Assembly: GCA_016790705.1 (NCBI GenBank)
Contig: JAEUOT010000034.1
Coordinates: 1 to 64,000 of the forward strand
Direction: 5' to 3'
From: Hydrogenophaga sp.
GTDB taxonomy: Bacteria > Pseudomonadota > Gammaproteobacteria > Burkholderiales > Burkholderiaceae_C
DNA: 64,000 nt
Part shown: one piece after another, positions 33,481 to 44,924 of the stretch
Layout: each line of letters opens with the position of its first letter
Numbering within the stretch: the stretch's first letter is position 1
Notes under the pieces: model-generated
Told to the model about the DNA's origin: nothing
The model's database searches: none
The model's input: the letters and a program-made list of their open reading frames with translations, nothing else
Made by a program: the position numbers and the translations under genes

Positions 33481-34203
33481 TCAGGCCAGGGCCAGTTGGG
33501 CGAAGCGGGGCAGCACCGAGGCCGCCTCTGGCGTCGGCTGCAATGCGGCGGCTATCTGCCGGGCATCGCGACCTTCGGCGGTCAGCACCTCCCCCAGACC
33601 CTCAAGGTAGGCGCGCAAGGCCTCGTGCGAAAACTCGGGGTGGAACTGCACGCCCCAGGCGCGTTCGCCGACGCGGAACGCGTGGTGCGACTCATGCGCG
33701 CTGCCGGCCAGCAGCACCGCGCCCTTCGGCAAGCGCCGCACCGATTGCCAGTGCACCGCCTGCGCCGGAAAGCGCTCGGGGAGCTGGCCCAGCAGCGGGT
33801 CGGACTCGGCCGCTGCGTGACGCTCGACCGTCACGGTGCCGATTTCGACGCCGTCCGGGTGGTGGTCGACCTCGCCGCCCAGAGCGTGCGCCAGCAGTTG
33901 GTGGCCGTAGCAGATGCCCAGCACGGGCGTGCCCGCCGCCACGGCGGCCTGCAGCCAGGGCACCAGCGCCTCGCTCCAGGGTTCGCGTTCGCTGACCATG
34001 TGGTGCGAACCGGTCAGCACCACGCCCGCGAACCGTTCGGGCGAGGCCGGCAGTCCGTCGGCTCGGGCATCGTGGCTCTGCACGGCCGTTGCGCCACCGG
34101 CGCGCAGGCCGGCCGCGATCCAGTCGTCAAAGTCTCCCAGGCGCTCACGGATGTGGTCGTGGGTGGAGCCGGTCTTGAGGATGAGCAGGGGAGCGGAAGA
34201 CAT
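33481..34203 (-). CDS. class I glutamine amidotransferase-like protein
   Basis: 240 residues from the ATG at 34203. The triad is visible: nucleophile Cys in VLGICYGHQLLAHALGG and His/Glu in VQFHPEFSHE. Resembles the GMP-synthase-like stand-alone glutaminases such as those annotated YbgJ/GuaA-like, in which the acceptor is unknown. Reading upstream to 34458 adds only low-complexity sequence. Confidence 0.87.
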   Translation of the reverse strand: MSSAPLLILKTGSTHDHIRERLGDFDDWIAAGLRAGGATAVQSHDARADGLPASPERFAGVVLTGSHHMVSEREPWSEALVPWLQAAVAAGTPVLGICYGHQLLAHALGGEVDHHPDGVEIGTVTVERHAAAESDPLLGQLPERFPAQAVHWQSVRRLPKGAVLLAGSAHESHHAFRVGERAWGVQFHPEFSHEALRAYLEGLGEVLTAEGRDARQIAAALQPTPEAASVLPRFAQLALA

Positions 34204-34279
34204 GGTCCGGATTCTAGGAACAAGGCCCGTGCGCCGCCGCTGTGGGGCGCCGTTGTCCCCAAGGGGCGCCAGAAATGGC

Positions 34280-34314
34280 GAAGCCGCCCGCGCCCTGGGG
34301 CGCGTGGCGGCTTC
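34280..34314 (-). terminator. GC-rich hairpin downstream of the 113-residue hypothetical gene
   Basis: A long stem of GAAGCCGCC(C)GCGCC type folds back on GGGCGCGTGGCGGCTTC about 20 bases past the stop at 34335 on the minus strand. Only a weak T-stretch follows, so it may be a terminator or an mRNA-stabilising hairpin. Confidence 0.45.
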
Positions 34315-34334
34315 TGTGACCGGGCAGGTCCCGG

Positions 34335-34676
34335 TCAGTGCAACAGGGCCATCGGACCTGAGGGCAACTCCTCGGGGGCGTGGTCGGGATGGTGTTCGAC
34401 GAAGAAGCGCAGCTTCTGGTCCAGCCGGCTCACCCGGGCGTGCGCTTCGCTCTCGCAATGGTGCTTGGAGATCAGATTGAACATCTTGCCGCGCAGGAAC
34501 CAGAGGTCCTGCGGGTTACGGCAGGCGATCAGCGCCGCGTGCAGGCGCGTGCGGATCGGGTCCTGGATGTCGGCCATGGCGTCTTCGAATTCACTGACCA
34601 GAAAATCCAGTTCCAGGACCTGCGTGTCGTGGTAGTTGGGCTTTTTCTGTTTGAACCAAGGCAGCTTGAAAAACAT
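34335..34676 (-). CDS. conserved hypothetical protein
   Basis: 113 residues, charged and predicted helical, with no signal or membrane segment (EFEDAMADIQDPIRTRLHAALIAC, FLRGKMFNLISKHHCESEAHARV). No family recognised. Good coding character and an upstream GGAGA. A gap of 181 bases to recQ shows no further gene. Confidence 0.7.
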   Translation of the reverse strand: MFFKLPWFKQKKPNYHDTQVLELDFLVSEFEDAMADIQDPIRTRLHAALIACRNPQDLWFLRGKMFNLISKHHCESEAHARVSRLDQKLRFFVEHHPDHAPEELPSGPMALLH

Positions 34677-34857
34677 GTGGGGTCTCCGCTGAGGGGGGCC
34701 GGTGGCGGGCCCGGGTCAGGCCTTTGCCAATGTCTCCCTCTTCGGCGCACCCCCCTTTCGCTTGAGTAGGAAGTCCGGAAAAAACGGCTGTCGTCCGACA
34801 GACGGTCATTCAGATTTCAGCGGAGCAGACGATGGTGTTCGGCCCCGTCGGAGCGAC

Positions 34858-36759
<1,902 letters not shown>

Positions 36760-36817
36760 GGGGCGCTATTGTCCGCGACGCATCGACGACGCGTTCCCAC
36801 GGGCCGCCGGAGCGGCC

Positions 36818-38155
36818 TCAGGTGCGTGCCATTGCGGGCGCCGCCGTCTCCGGCATGGCGGGATCCGGTGCGCGCGCCAGCGCTTCCATTGACCGGTCGA
36901 CCGGCGTGTTGGCGGCGGTGCGCGCATCGACCGAGGCCTCCTTCAGCACGCCGCCGTCCTGGCCGGCAAACACGATCTCGCCGCGTTCGACCCGCAGGTG
37001 GGTGAGTGTCGACAGACCGGCGTCGTTGGCACGGCTTGCCACCGCGTGCACGGTGTTTTCAAGGCCCTGGTCCCAGGGCAGGCCGTGCTGCCCGGCCAGC
37101 TTTTCGATCTGTCGCCGGCTGTCGTCGAGCAGCGATTGCGTGCGCGGGGGCAGGGCTCGGGGATGGCCATCGGACGGCTGGCGGCGCGCTGGCTCACCGG
37201 GTTGGAGCGGCCCGCGCAAGCTGTCGATGGTGTCGAACACCTGTCCTCCGCCAAGGCCGCGAGCCACCGCGGTGAGCACCCCCCGCATCTGCCGCAGGTC
37301 CTGACGGTACTCGCCGATCTGCACCGACTGTCGCCGGGCCAGCGCGAGGGCCGCCGGATCCTGCAGCACCGAACGGTCCGGTCTGCCTTGGGCATCGACG
37401 TCGACGAAGTGGTGCATGCGATGGCTGTCGCCCAACGCGACCGCCGCCGCAATCGTGCGGGGCGGCACCGTGCCGGTGAGCACGTTGGCCACCGAGTAGC
37501 CGCGCAGCGCATCGCTCCAGTGTGTGCGATTGTCATAACCGTGCGCCAGCAAGGTCTCCACCTCTCGCGGCTCCGCGTAGACCCGGACCTGCCCGTAGTG
37601 CGGACTGGCCGCGCTGACCACGTCCCCGGCCATCACGTGGTTGATCACCGCATCCCCTCCCTCGGGAATGCGCCGGTTCAGGCTGGCGGCGCCAAAGGCA
37701 TTGAAGGTCTCACCACGGAGGCCAAAGTGGTGGGCGCTGATCTGGGCCAGGGCGCCGCCGAGGGAATGGCCGGTGACGGTGACTGGTCCCGCAGCCATAC
37801 CTCGCGACTGTGCGTTGCGAACCATTTCCATTGCTTGCCGCGTCAGCGCAATCGCGTCCTCGGCCTGCAGGTTGGTGCGGGTGAGCACCATGCCCGCATC
37901 AGCCAGCACACCATCCTTGTACGCTTCGCGATCAAATTCGCTTCCGCGGTGCGCCACCACGATTTCCCCGGTGTCTTCACGCTGGTAGATCGTGCCTTGA
38001 TATCCGTTGCTGGGGTTATCAACGTGTGCGCGGATCAGGTATTGGATTCCACCGATGGTTTCGGTGCGAGCGTTGTCCCTTGCGAACGAACCTGTGGGGT
38101 AGCTCCTGTAGGCATCCCGCGCCAGGTCAGCGTATTGCTGGCTGCCAAGACTCAT
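36818..38155 (-). CDS. class 3 lipase with XVIPCD-like C-terminus, candidate type IV antibacterial effector
   Basis: 445 residues. The N-terminal ~280 residues are a lipase class 3 domain (IVVAHRGSEF; nucleophile elbow TVTGHSLGGALAQ with Ser131; Asp near 180 in AGDVVS; His near 257 in MHHFVDV). There is no signal peptide. Residues ~329-430 (SLLDDSRRQIEKLAGQHG, TVHAVASRANDAGLSTLTHL, EIVFAGQDGG, NTPVDRSMEAL) resemble the XVIPCD domain that addresses effectors to the Xanthomonas-type antibacterial T4SS through VirD4. The start codon overlaps the stop of the upstream lipoprotein gene (ATGA). A phospholipase effector with periplasmic immunity is the best reading. No T4SS genes are in the window. 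Confidence 0.75.
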   Translation of the reverse strand: MSLGSQQYADLARDAYRSYPTGSFARDNARTETIGGIQYLIRAHVDNPSNGYQGTIYQREDTGEIVVAHRGSEFDREAYKDGVLADAGMVLTRTNLQAEDAIALTRQAMEMVRNAQSRGMAAGPVTVTGHSLGGALAQISAHHFGLRGETFNAFGAASLNRRIPEGGDAVINHVMAGDVVSAASPHYGQVRVYAEPREVETLLAHGYDNRTHWSDALRGYSVANVLTGTVPPRTIAAAVALGDSHRMHHFVDVDAQGRPDRSVLQDPAALALARRQSVQIGEYRQDLRQMRGVLTAVARGLGGGQVFDTIDSLRGPLQPGEPARRQPSDGHPRALPPRTQSLLDDSRRQIEKLAGQHGLPWDQGLENTVHAVASRANDAGLSTLTHLRVERGEIVFAGQDGGVLKEASVDARTAANTPVDRSMEALARAPDPAMPETAAPAMART

Positions 38156-38847
38156 TTCTTCTCCCTCAAGGTCGCAACGATGGAGAAGAGGTTGGAGCGA
38201 AAGTCAGGTCCGAAGCCCTCCGCGTCACGTCGCCCGGCATTGCTCGTCTCCACCGCACCTGGCAGCGAAGGGTAGTCGCCACGCCAGAAGTGCTGTGTGA
38301 TCACGGCGCCAGGGTGGATGTCCTTGCCGACCAAATGAACGACATATACCGTGTCGCTCTTGGCCCCGGTGGCGCTGAATCCCACCCGGATCGATGTCAG
38401 CTCCCAATGGCAAACGCCGGTGCCGTAGTAGTCCTCGTCCTGCATGCCGTCTCTGTAGACCGTGGCAACAAAGCCATTCGTCCCCGTTCGTGAAACGCTC
38501 ACCGGCATCATTCGCGACGGGGATGCTCTGGCACCGGCCCATTCGCTGGTCACGTAGTTGCAGTTGGTGGCCTGATAGGCCACGTCACCTCGGACTTCAG
38601 CGAACGGACCTGGAGCACCGTGAATTTCAAAGGCCGCCTCCATCCCCTTGCTTGGCGAAGGATTGGCCCGCCAGAGCTGCTCCTGTGCCGACCTGTCGTT
38701 TCGCGCCACGCCTGAGGCGCTCGCCACGGGGGTGGATGGCCCGCTGTGGGCTGTGGGCTGGCAGGCCATCAGTGGCCACCATGCGCCGGCCAGACAGGCC
38801 AGCCGCGCCGCGCGGCCAAGGCCGTCGTGAAAAGTGAATCCATGCAC
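38152..38847 (-). CDS. lipoprotein, candidate immunity protein for the lipase
   Basis: 231 residues from GTG at 38847, chosen because AAGGAG lies at the right distance; a GTG two codons earlier would overlap that site. The signal peptide ends in a lipobox LMAC followed by [10 protein letters not shown]. The mature part is beta-rich with several Cys/Tyr ([28 protein letters not shown]). It overlaps the downstream lipase by 4 bases, so the two are translationally coupled. Lipoprotein immunity factors partner T4SS lipase and muramidase effectors in Xanthomonas, hence the inference. No named family recognised. Confidence 0.65.
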   Translation of the reverse strand: MHGFTFHDGLGRAARLACLAGAWWPLMACQPTAHSGPSTPVASASGVARNDRSAQEQLWRANPSPSKGMEAAFEIHGAPGPFAEVRGDVAYQATNCNYVTSEWAGARASPSRMMPVSVSRTGTNGFVATVYRDGMQDEDYYGTGVCHWELTSIRVGFSATGAKSDTVYVVHLVGKDIHPGAVITQHFWRGDYPSLPGAVETSNAGRRDAEGFGPDFRSNLFSIVATLREKK

Positions 38848-38989
38848 AGACACCTCCTTGATCTTCTGGTCCGCTCGCGCTGGCGCGCGTGACGCCCTGC
38901 ATCCGGGCGACGGCCGTTTTGAGGGTCAGTATAGAGAGCGCAAGGCCCTGCGGCACCGCGCCGACCGACCCGTTTCCTACAATTACGGG

Positions 38990-40039
38990 ATGAATACCCA
39001 GCCTGTCTACACCCGCGCCCGGGCGCTGCCCGAGATCCTGTCCCAACGCATCGCCATCCTCGACGGCGCAATGGGCACCATGATCCAGCGCTTCAAGCTG
39101 GGTGAGGAACAGTACCGCGGCGAGCGCTTCAAGGACTTCCACAAGGACGTCAAGGGCAACAACGAGCTGCTGAGCCTGACCCGTCCCGACGTGATCCGCG
39201 ACATCCACGAGGGCTACCTCGCGGCCGGCGCCGACATCATCGAGACCAACACCTTCGGCGCGACCACCATCGCGCAGGAGGACTACGACATGGCCCAACT
39301 CGCGCGCGAGATGAACGTGGCCTCGGCCCGCATCGCCCGCGCCGCCTGCGACAAATACTCGACGCCCGACAAGCCACGCTTCGTGGCCGGCGCCCTCGGC
39401 CCGACGCCCAAGACCGCCAGCATCAGCCCGGACGTGAACGACGCTGGCGCTCGCAACGTGACGTTTGAACAACTGCGCGCCGCGTACCTGGAACAGGTCG
39501 AAGGCCTGGTCGAAGGCGGCGCCGACCTGCTGCTGGTCGAGACCATCTTTGACACGCTCAATGCCAAGGCTGCGCTGTTCGCCATCGACGAATTCTTCGA
39601 GAAAAGCGGCGAGCGCCTGCCCGTCATCATCAGCGGCACCGTGACCGACGCCTCCGGCCGCATCCTCAGCGGCCAGACCGTGACCGCCTTCTGGGCCAGC
39701 GTGCGCCACATCCAGCCGCTGGCCGTGGGCTTGAACTGCGCGCTGGGCGCCACGCTGATGCGACCCTACATCCAGGAACTGGCCAAGGTCGCGGGCGACA
39801 CCTTCATCAGTTGCTACCCCAACGCCGGCCTGCCCAATCCCATGAGCGACACCGGCTTCGACGAGACGCCCGACGTCACCAGCCGCCTGATCCGCGAGTT
39901 CGCGGACGAAGGCCTGGTGAACATCGTCGGTGGCTGCTGCGGGACCACGCCGCAGCACATCGGTGCCATCCATGACGCGGTGGCCGGCAACGCCCCGCGT
40001 GGTCTTGCGCAGTACCGGTTCTACAAAGAAGCTGCCTGA
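38990..40039 (+). CDS. metH: methionine synthase, homocysteine S-methyltransferase module (N-terminal part of split MetH)
   Basis: 349 residues from the ATG at 38990. This is the homocysteine-binding TIM barrel of cobalamin-dependent Met[32 protein letters not shown] and the zinc-binding [12 protein letters not shown] with a further Cys upstream in GLNC. The reading frame stops after this module. The folate/cobalamin modules are encoded separately at 62254. Split metH is common in Burkholderiales, usually as neighbours, but here 22 kb separate them. Confidence 0.93.
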   Translation: MNTQPVYTRARALPEILSQRIAILDGAMGTMIQRFKLGEEQYRGERFKDFHKDVKGNNELLSLTRPDVIRDIHEGYLAAGADIIETNTFGATTIAQEDYDMAQLAREMNVASARIARAACDKYSTPDKPRFVAGALGPTPKTASISPDVNDAGARNVTFEQLRAAYLEQVEGLVEGGADLLLVETIFDTLNAKAALFAIDEFFEKSGERLPVIISGTVTDASGRILSGQTVTAFWASVRHIQPLAVGLNCALGATLMRPYIQELAKVAGDTFISCYPNAGLPNPMSDTGFDETPDVTSRLIREFADEGLVNIVGGCCGTTPQHIGAIHDAVAGNAPRGLAQYRFYKEAA

Positions 40040-40129
40040 CGGTTTTCTGGGAACGTCCCGCGACCTGTTTCAGGCGAAATCTGAAAGACGTTCTGTTTCA
40101 GGGGACACTGTCGGTCGCCTACGATCACC

Positions 40130-40240
40130 TGTCCCATCAAGGGGAGTAACCAGCCCGCCACCGGACGTCCGTCCGGCCCGGCGGGTGGGGCATCCGTCAG
40201 TACGCGGTCTTCGCTGAAGGGCCGCCGGATGCCCCGGACC
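40130..40240 (+). promoter_or_regulatory. yybP-ykoY (Mn2+) riboswitch upstream of the TerC/Alx gene
   Basis: The 285-bp leader holds AAGGGGAGTAACC (from 40139) and, about 45 bases on, CATCCGTCAGTACG (from 40191), the two conserved loop segments of the yybP-ykoY manganese aptamer, flanked by GC-rich helices. A 10-bp perfect inverted repeat GGGGCATCCG (40187-40196)/CGGATGCCCC (40226-40235) overlaps the second conserved segment and probably forms part of the switch. E. coli alx and mntP have the same class. The rest of the leader to 40324 contains further hairpins but no gene. Confidence 0.8.
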
Positions 40241-40324
40241 TGGCGCCATGCCCGGTCCAGGCCAGACCTTGGAGGGTGTTCTTCGTTCCGATCAACACCG
40301 TCCGTTCCGAAAGGTCTGTCATTC

Positions 40325-41275
40325 ATGGAAACCATCGCACCTCTCTGGCTCTGGGGCGTCTTCGTCGCCTTCGTGCTCGCGGCCCTGTTCGTCGACTTCG
40401 TGCTGCTCAAGAAGCAGGGCGCCCACGAGGTGGGCGTGAAGGAGGCGCTGAACTGGTCGCTGGCCTGGGTGGCCGTGAGTTTTGTCTTCAACGGCCTGCT
40501 CTGGTGGGCGGTGAAGGACACGACCGGATCGAGCGCGCTGGCCAATGAAAAGTCGCTGGAGTTCCTGACCGGCTACCTGATCGAGAAGAGTCTGGCGGTC
40601 GACAACATCTTCGTCTTCCTGCTGATCTTTACCTACTTCGCGGTGCCGTCGGCGTTCCAGAAGCGGGTGCTGATGATCGGCATCCTGGGTGCCATCGTGC
40701 TGCGCACCATCATGATCCTGGTGGGCGGCTGGCTGCTGGCACAGTTCCACTGGATCCTCTATGTGTTCGGCGCCTTCCTGATCCTCACCGGCATCAAGAT
40801 GTGGTGGGCGGCCGGCAAGGAGTCCGACCTCAACGACAACCCGGCGCTCAAGCTGTTGCGCAAGCTCATGCCGGTGAGCAAGGACTACGACGGCGAGAAG
40901 TTCTGGACGGTCGAAAACGGCAAGCGCATCGCCACGCCGCTGCTGATGGTGATCGCCATGGTGGGTCTGACCGACGTGATCTTCGCCGTCGACTCGATCC
41001 CGGCCATCTTCGCCATCACCAGCGACCCGTTCATCGTGCTGACCAGCAACGTGTTTGCCATCCTGGGCCTGCGCGCGATGTTCTTCCTTCTGCAGGCGGC
41101 CGCCAGCCGCTTTCACCTGCTCAACTACGGCCTGGCCGTGATCCTCGTGTTCATCGGCAGCAAGATGGTGCTGATCGACATCTACAAGATTCCGGTCGCC
41201 GTGTCGCTGGGCGTTGTGATCGGTATCCTGGCCATCACCATGCTCCTGAGCGCCAGGACCGCGCCGAAGACCTGA
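40325..41275 (+). CDS. alx: TerC/Alx-family membrane protein, probable manganese exporter
   Basis: 316 residues from the ATG at 40325 with about nine transmembrane helices. TerC signatures: FVDFVLLKKQ, SLAVDNIFVFLLIFTYF and TDVIFAVDSIPAIFAITSDPF, with conserved intramembrane Asp residues. Size matches E. coli Alx (~320). The family exports Mn2+ or supplies it to exported enzymes. The riboswitch upstream supports a manganese role over tellurite resistance. Convergent with the next gene, 6 bases apart. Confidence 0.9.
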   Translation: METIAPLWLWGVFVAFVLAALFVDFVLLKKQGAHEVGVKEALNWSLAWVAVSFVFNGLLWWAVKDTTGSSALANEKSLEFLTGYLIEKSLAVDNIFVFLLIFTYFAVPSAFQKRVLMIGILGAIVLRTIMILVGGWLLAQFHWILYVFGAFLILTGIKMWWAAGKESDLNDNPALKLLRKLMPVSKDYDGEKFWTVENGKRIATPLLMVIAMVGLTDVIFAVDSIPAIFAITSDPFIVLTSNVFAILGLRAMFFLLQAAASRFHLLNYGLAVILVFIGSKMVLIDIYKIPVAVSLGVVIGILAITMLLSARTAPKT

Positions 41276-41281
41276 CCCGGC

Positions 41282-41902
41282 TTACTTGCGCTTGTCCGGC
41301 GTGGGCATCAGGACGTCGATTTCCTGCTGCAGGGTTCGCACCAGCTTGGCGTGCACCTGCAGCTTCACGCTGGCCTCACGCAGGCGCTCCGCCAAGCGCA
41401 GGGCGATGGCGGTCATGAGCTTGGCGCCGGTGGTCGGCTGCTCGCCGATCAGGGCCACCAGGGCGTCGCGCGTGAGCACGGCGCAGGAGACGTCGGTGCT
41501 GGCGGTGCAGGTGGCGGAGCGGGCCTCGCCATCGACCAAGGCCATCTCGCCGATCAGGCTGCCCGGGCCGAGCACGCTGAGTGTCACCGGGCCGGTGCGG
41601 CTGGCCTGCTGCGACTCGACCGTGACCTCACCGCCGAGCACCAGCACCATGAAGCCGGTGTCGCCCGTCTCACCCTGGCGGATCATGACCGTGCCGGCTG
41701 AAAAGCGGCGGGGCCGCATGAAGCCGACCACGGTCAGCGCATCGTCCTCACTGAGCTGGGCCAGCGCCGTCGGCGCGCGCAGCCAGCGGGCGGCATCGTG
41801 CGCGGCCGCCGATCCGGCCACCGCCGCCAGCCGCTCGGCGGGCAGCCTCGATTCGGGTGGGTCGTCGGGACGGGGCGCGAACAGTTTGTCGAAGAGGACC
41901 AT
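41282..41902 (-). CDS. cyclic-nucleotide-binding-domain protein
   Basis: 206 residues from the ATG at 41902. A CNMP-binding beta-roll occupies about residues 55-160 (FSAGTVMIRQGETGDTGFMVL, GSLIGEMALVDGEARSATCTA). The phosphate-cassette Glu (IGEMAL) and Arg (EARSAT) of cNMP binders are present. No C-terminal HTH is seen, only a helical tail (LQVHAKLVRTLQQEIDVL), so it is not a classical Crp regulator. Confidence 0.85.
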   Translation of the reverse strand: MVLFDKLFAPRPDDPPESRLPAERLAAVAGSAAAHDAARWLRAPTALAQLSEDDALTVVGFMRPRRFSAGTVMIRQGETGDTGFMVLVLGGEVTVESQQASRTGPVTLSVLGPGSLIGEMALVDGEARSATCTASTDVSCAVLTRDALVALIGEQPTTGAKLMTAIALRLAERLREASVKLQVHAKLVRTLQQEIDVLMPTPDKRK

Positions 41903-41990
41903 TCCGCCATTGTGACGCCAGATGGCGGCCTGAAAGACCGGTGCGACGGTCGGCCCAGGCGCCCAGGTGACGCCGTTCACACCGCAGATC

Positions 41991-42860
41991 TCAGCCCGGC
42001 AGCGGGATCCACTCGTCGTGGTCGTCCGGTGGCAACGCGAAGCGGCCGGCGGCCCAGTCGACCTTGGCCTGCTCGATGCGCTCCTTGCGCGAGGACACGA
42101 AGTTCCAGAACATGTGGCGCTCGCCCAGCGGCTCGCCGCCGAAGACCATGAGCGTGGCGCCGTCGGCGCCGGCCGTCACTGCGTCACCCTCGCCGGTGAA
42201 CACCAGCAACTGGCCCGGTTCGGCCGTGGCGGCGCCGTGGCTCACGCCGCCGCGTGCGACGTACACCGCCTGTTCGGCGTGACCACCGGGGAGGGCCAAG
42301 GAGGCGCCGGGCTGCAGCCGCGCATGCAGCGCGAACAGCGGGGAATGCGTGCGCACCGGCGTGCTCAGGCCATAGGCGCTGCCGGCGAACAGGCGCCACC
42401 AGACACCGTCAGCCTCGCGCTCGGGCATCAGGGCCTGCGGGTAGTGGGTGAAGGCGGGTTCGCACTCCTCGTCGGCCTCGGGCAGCGCGACCCAGAACTG
42501 CATCAGCTCCAGCCCGCCGCCCGCAAACGAGTCGGGGTGGGTGAAGCGCTCGGAATGGCTGATGCCGCGTCCGGCGGTCATCCAGTTGACGTCGCCGGGC
42601 TTGATGTCCTGCCGGATGCCCAGGCTGTCGCGGTGGGTGATCATGCCGCTGAGCAGGTAGCTCACGGTCGAGAGGCCGATGTGCGGGTGCGGCCGCACAT
42701 CGGCGGCGCGCACGTGTTCGGGCGCCAGCGTCACCGGCCCGGCGTGGTCCAGGAAAACGAAGGGGCCGACATGGCGCCGCTTCGCGTACGGCAGCACGCG
42801 CCGCACCGTCAGGCCATTCCCCAGGTCGCCGGGGCGCGCGGTGATGAGCATTTCAAACAT
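41991..42860 (-). CDS. pirin-family protein
   Basis: 289 residues of bicupin pirin fold. Metal-ligand region of the N-terminal cupin: RPHPHIGLSTVSYLLSG, MTAGRGISHSERF with three His and a Glu-like set. Members include quercetinases and redox-related regulators. It is separated from the second pirin gene by a single base, so the pair is an operon of paralogues. Confidence 0.88.
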   Translation of the reverse strand: MFEMLITARPGDLGNGLTVRRVLPYAKRRHVGPFVFLDHAGPVTLAPEHVRAADVRPHPHIGLSTVSYLLSGMITHRDSLGIRQDIKPGDVNWMTAGRGISHSERFTHPDSFAGGGLELMQFWVALPEADEECEPAFTHYPQALMPEREADGVWWRLFAGSAYGLSTPVRTHSPLFALHARLQPGASLALPGGHAEQAVYVARGGVSHGAATAEPGQLLVFTGEGDAVTAGADGATLMVFGGEPLGERHMFWNFVSSRKERIEQAKVDWAAGRFALPPDDHDEWIPLPG

Positions 42861-42861
42861 G

Positions 42862-43734
42862 TCAGAGCCTGCCCATTCTTCCGCTCTGGAAATCGACGAA
42901 GGCCTGCTGGATCTCCTGCGGCGTGTTCATCACGAAGGGGCCGTAGCCCACGACGGGTTCGTCGATGGGCTCGCCGCACAGCCACAGCAGCGTGGTGTCG
43001 GCCAGCGCGGTGAGCTGCACGCCTTCACCCGCGCGCTCGTAGACGATCATTTCGGCGTCGCCGGCCTCCTGGCCGTCGGCCGTCTTCACGCGCCCCTGGT
43101 AGACCAGCGGCACCGTGGTGTGGCCCTCGGGCGCCGGCAGCGTGACGGTGTGGCCGGCCTTGAGTTGCACATCCCAGACCTGCATGGGCGTGAAGGTCCT
43201 GGCCGGGCCGCTGGTGCCGTCGAAGCTGCCCGCGATGGGGCGCACCGTGCCGGCGTCGGCGCCATTCACGTCGCGCAGCGGCAGCGTCGGGATCTGCGCC
43301 GCGTTGATGCCCTGGTAGCCGGGCGGCGCCATCTTGTCGCGCGCCGGCAGGTTGACCCAGAGCTGGACCATGCGGAAGGGCCCGCCCGTTCGCGCGTAGG
43401 CCTCGCTGTGGAATTCCTCATGCACGATGCCGGCGGCCGCGGTCATCCACTGCACTTCGCCGGGGCCGATGGTGCCGCCGCCGCCGGCCGAGTCGCGATG
43501 CGTGACCTCGCCGTCGTAGACGATGGTCACGGTCTCGAAGCCGCGGTGCGGGTGCGCGCCCACGCCGCGGCGTTTCGTGGTCGGCTCGAACACCACCGGG
43601 CCGCCGTAGTCGAGCATGAGGAAGGGCGAGAACGCGGCGGGGTCGTCGTTGTACGAGAACAGGGTACGGACGGGAAAGCCGTCGCCGACCCAATGGCCTT
43701 GCGTGTTGCGCTGGATGAATGACACGGATTTCAT
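42862..43734 (-). CDS. pirin-family protein (second paralogue)
   Basis: 290 residues from the ATG at 43734 (MKSVSFIQRNTQGHWVGDGF). Pirin signature GAHPHRGFETVTIVYDGEVTHRDS and MTAAAGIVHEEF, with the metal-binding His/His/His/Glu pattern. The C-terminal cupin contains PFVMNTPQEIQQAF, typical of pirins. Divergent from the RlmN-like gene (73-bp shared promoter region). Confidence 0.9.
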   Translation of the reverse strand: MKSVSFIQRNTQGHWVGDGFPVRTLFSYNDDPAAFSPFLMLDYGGPVVFEPTTKRRGVGAHPHRGFETVTIVYDGEVTHRDSAGGGGTIGPGEVQWMTAAAGIVHEEFHSEAYARTGGPFRMVQLWVNLPARDKMAPPGYQGINAAQIPTLPLRDVNGADAGTVRPIAGSFDGTSGPARTFTPMQVWDVQLKAGHTVTLPAPEGHTTVPLVYQGRVKTADGQEAGDAEMIVYERAGEGVQLTALADTTLLWLCGEPIDEPVVGYGPFVMNTPQEIQQAFVDFQSGRMGRL

Positions 43735-43807
43735 CGAGGGGTCTCCTTGGAGCGGGGATTGTGGGACGGAACCGCGGTCAGCGCGACCGTCAGGGACAAT
43801 CCGGGCC

Positions 43808-44848
43808 ATGCGCATTCAAGACCTGCGCGAGCGCCTCACCGCGCTCGGCGCCCTGCCCAAACACCAGCACCGCGTGCTCCGCCTCTGGAGCAACGCCCTG
43901 CCGCAGACGGCGGGCAAGCGGCAGATCGAGCACTTCCTGCCCGCCACGCTGCGCGCCGCGCTGCCGGCGCTGGAAGCCGATCTGGCCGGCCTGGCGACGC
44001 TCCAATCGGCCCACCCCGGCGACGACGGCTCCGAGCGCCTGCTGGTCAAGCTGGGCGACGGGCAACTGGTGGAAAGCGTGCTGCTGCTGCCCGACCGCAC
44101 GCCCGGCCTGTGCGTGTCCACCCAGGTCGGTTGCGCCGTGGGTTGCCGCTTCTGCATGACCGGAACGACAGGCCTGATCCGCCAGCTCGGCAGCGCCGAG
44201 ATCGTGGCCCAGGTGGCGCTGGCGCGCACGCGCCGGCCGGTCAAGAAGGTGGTGTTCATGGGCATGGGCGAGCCGGCCCACAACCTGGACAACGTGATGG
44301 AGGCCATCGAGCTGCTGGGCACGGCCGGCAACATCGGCCACAAGAACCTGGTGTTCTCCACCGTGGGCGATGCGCGCGTGTTCGACGAGCTGCCGCGCGG
44401 CGCGGTCAAGCCGGCGCTGGCGCTGTCGCTGCACACCACCAAGGCCGACCTTCGCCGGGACTTGCTGCCGCGCGCGCCACAGCTCACGCCCGAAGAGCTG
44501 GTGGAGGCCGGCGAGGCCTACGCCCGCGCCACCGGCTACCCGATCCAATACCAGTGGACGCTGCTGGACGGCATCAACGACGGCGACGACGAGATCGAGG
44601 GCATCGTGCGCCTGCTCACCGGCAAGTACGCCATCCTCAACCTGATTCCGTACAACACGACGGAAGGCATGCCCTATGTGCGGCCGAGCTGGGAGAAGGC
44701 GGCCGACATCGCGCGTCGCCTCCACCGGCGCCACATCCTGACCAAGCTGCGCATGTCCGCCGGGCAGGACGTGGACGGGGGGTGTGGGCAGTTGCGGGCG
44801 CGGGCCGAGAAGCCCGCGCGGCGGGTGATTCCGGTCACTGCGGCCTGA
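43808..44848 (+). CDS. radical SAM 23S rRNA/tRNA adenine-C2 methyltransferase family (RlmN-like)
   Basis: 346 residues from the ATG at 43808. The radical-SAM cluster motif is CAVGCRFCMTG, followed by VVFMGMGEPAHNLDNV and a SLHTTKADLRRDLLPR segment. C-terminal DGGCGQLRA provides the second conserved Cys that forms the methyl-carrier. Shorter N-terminus and divergent details compared with housekeeping RlmN (about 380 residues), so this may be a second RlmN/Cfr-type paralogue. Substrate uncertain. Confidence 0.87.
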   Translation: MRIQDLRERLTALGALPKHQHRVLRLWSNALPQTAGKRQIEHFLPATLRAALPALEADLAGLATLQSAHPGDDGSERLLVKLGDGQLVESVLLLPDRTPGLCVSTQVGCAVGCRFCMTGTTGLIRQLGSAEIVAQVALARTRRPVKKVVFMGMGEPAHNLDNVMEAIELLGTAGNIGHKNLVFSTVGDARVFDELPRGAVKPALALSLHTTKADLRRDLLPRAPQLTPEELVEAGEAYARATGYPIQYQWTLLDGINDGDDEIEGIVRLLTGKYAILNLIPYNTTEGMPYVRPSWEKAADIARRLHRRHILTKLRMSAGQDVDGGCGQLRARAEKPARRVIPVTAA

Positions 44849-44924
44849 GCATCGCCCGCCGGACGGGCACCCCGGTCGGGCGCCAGTGCACCGGATCGGG
44901 CACACCCATTGCTAGGGATCGGAC

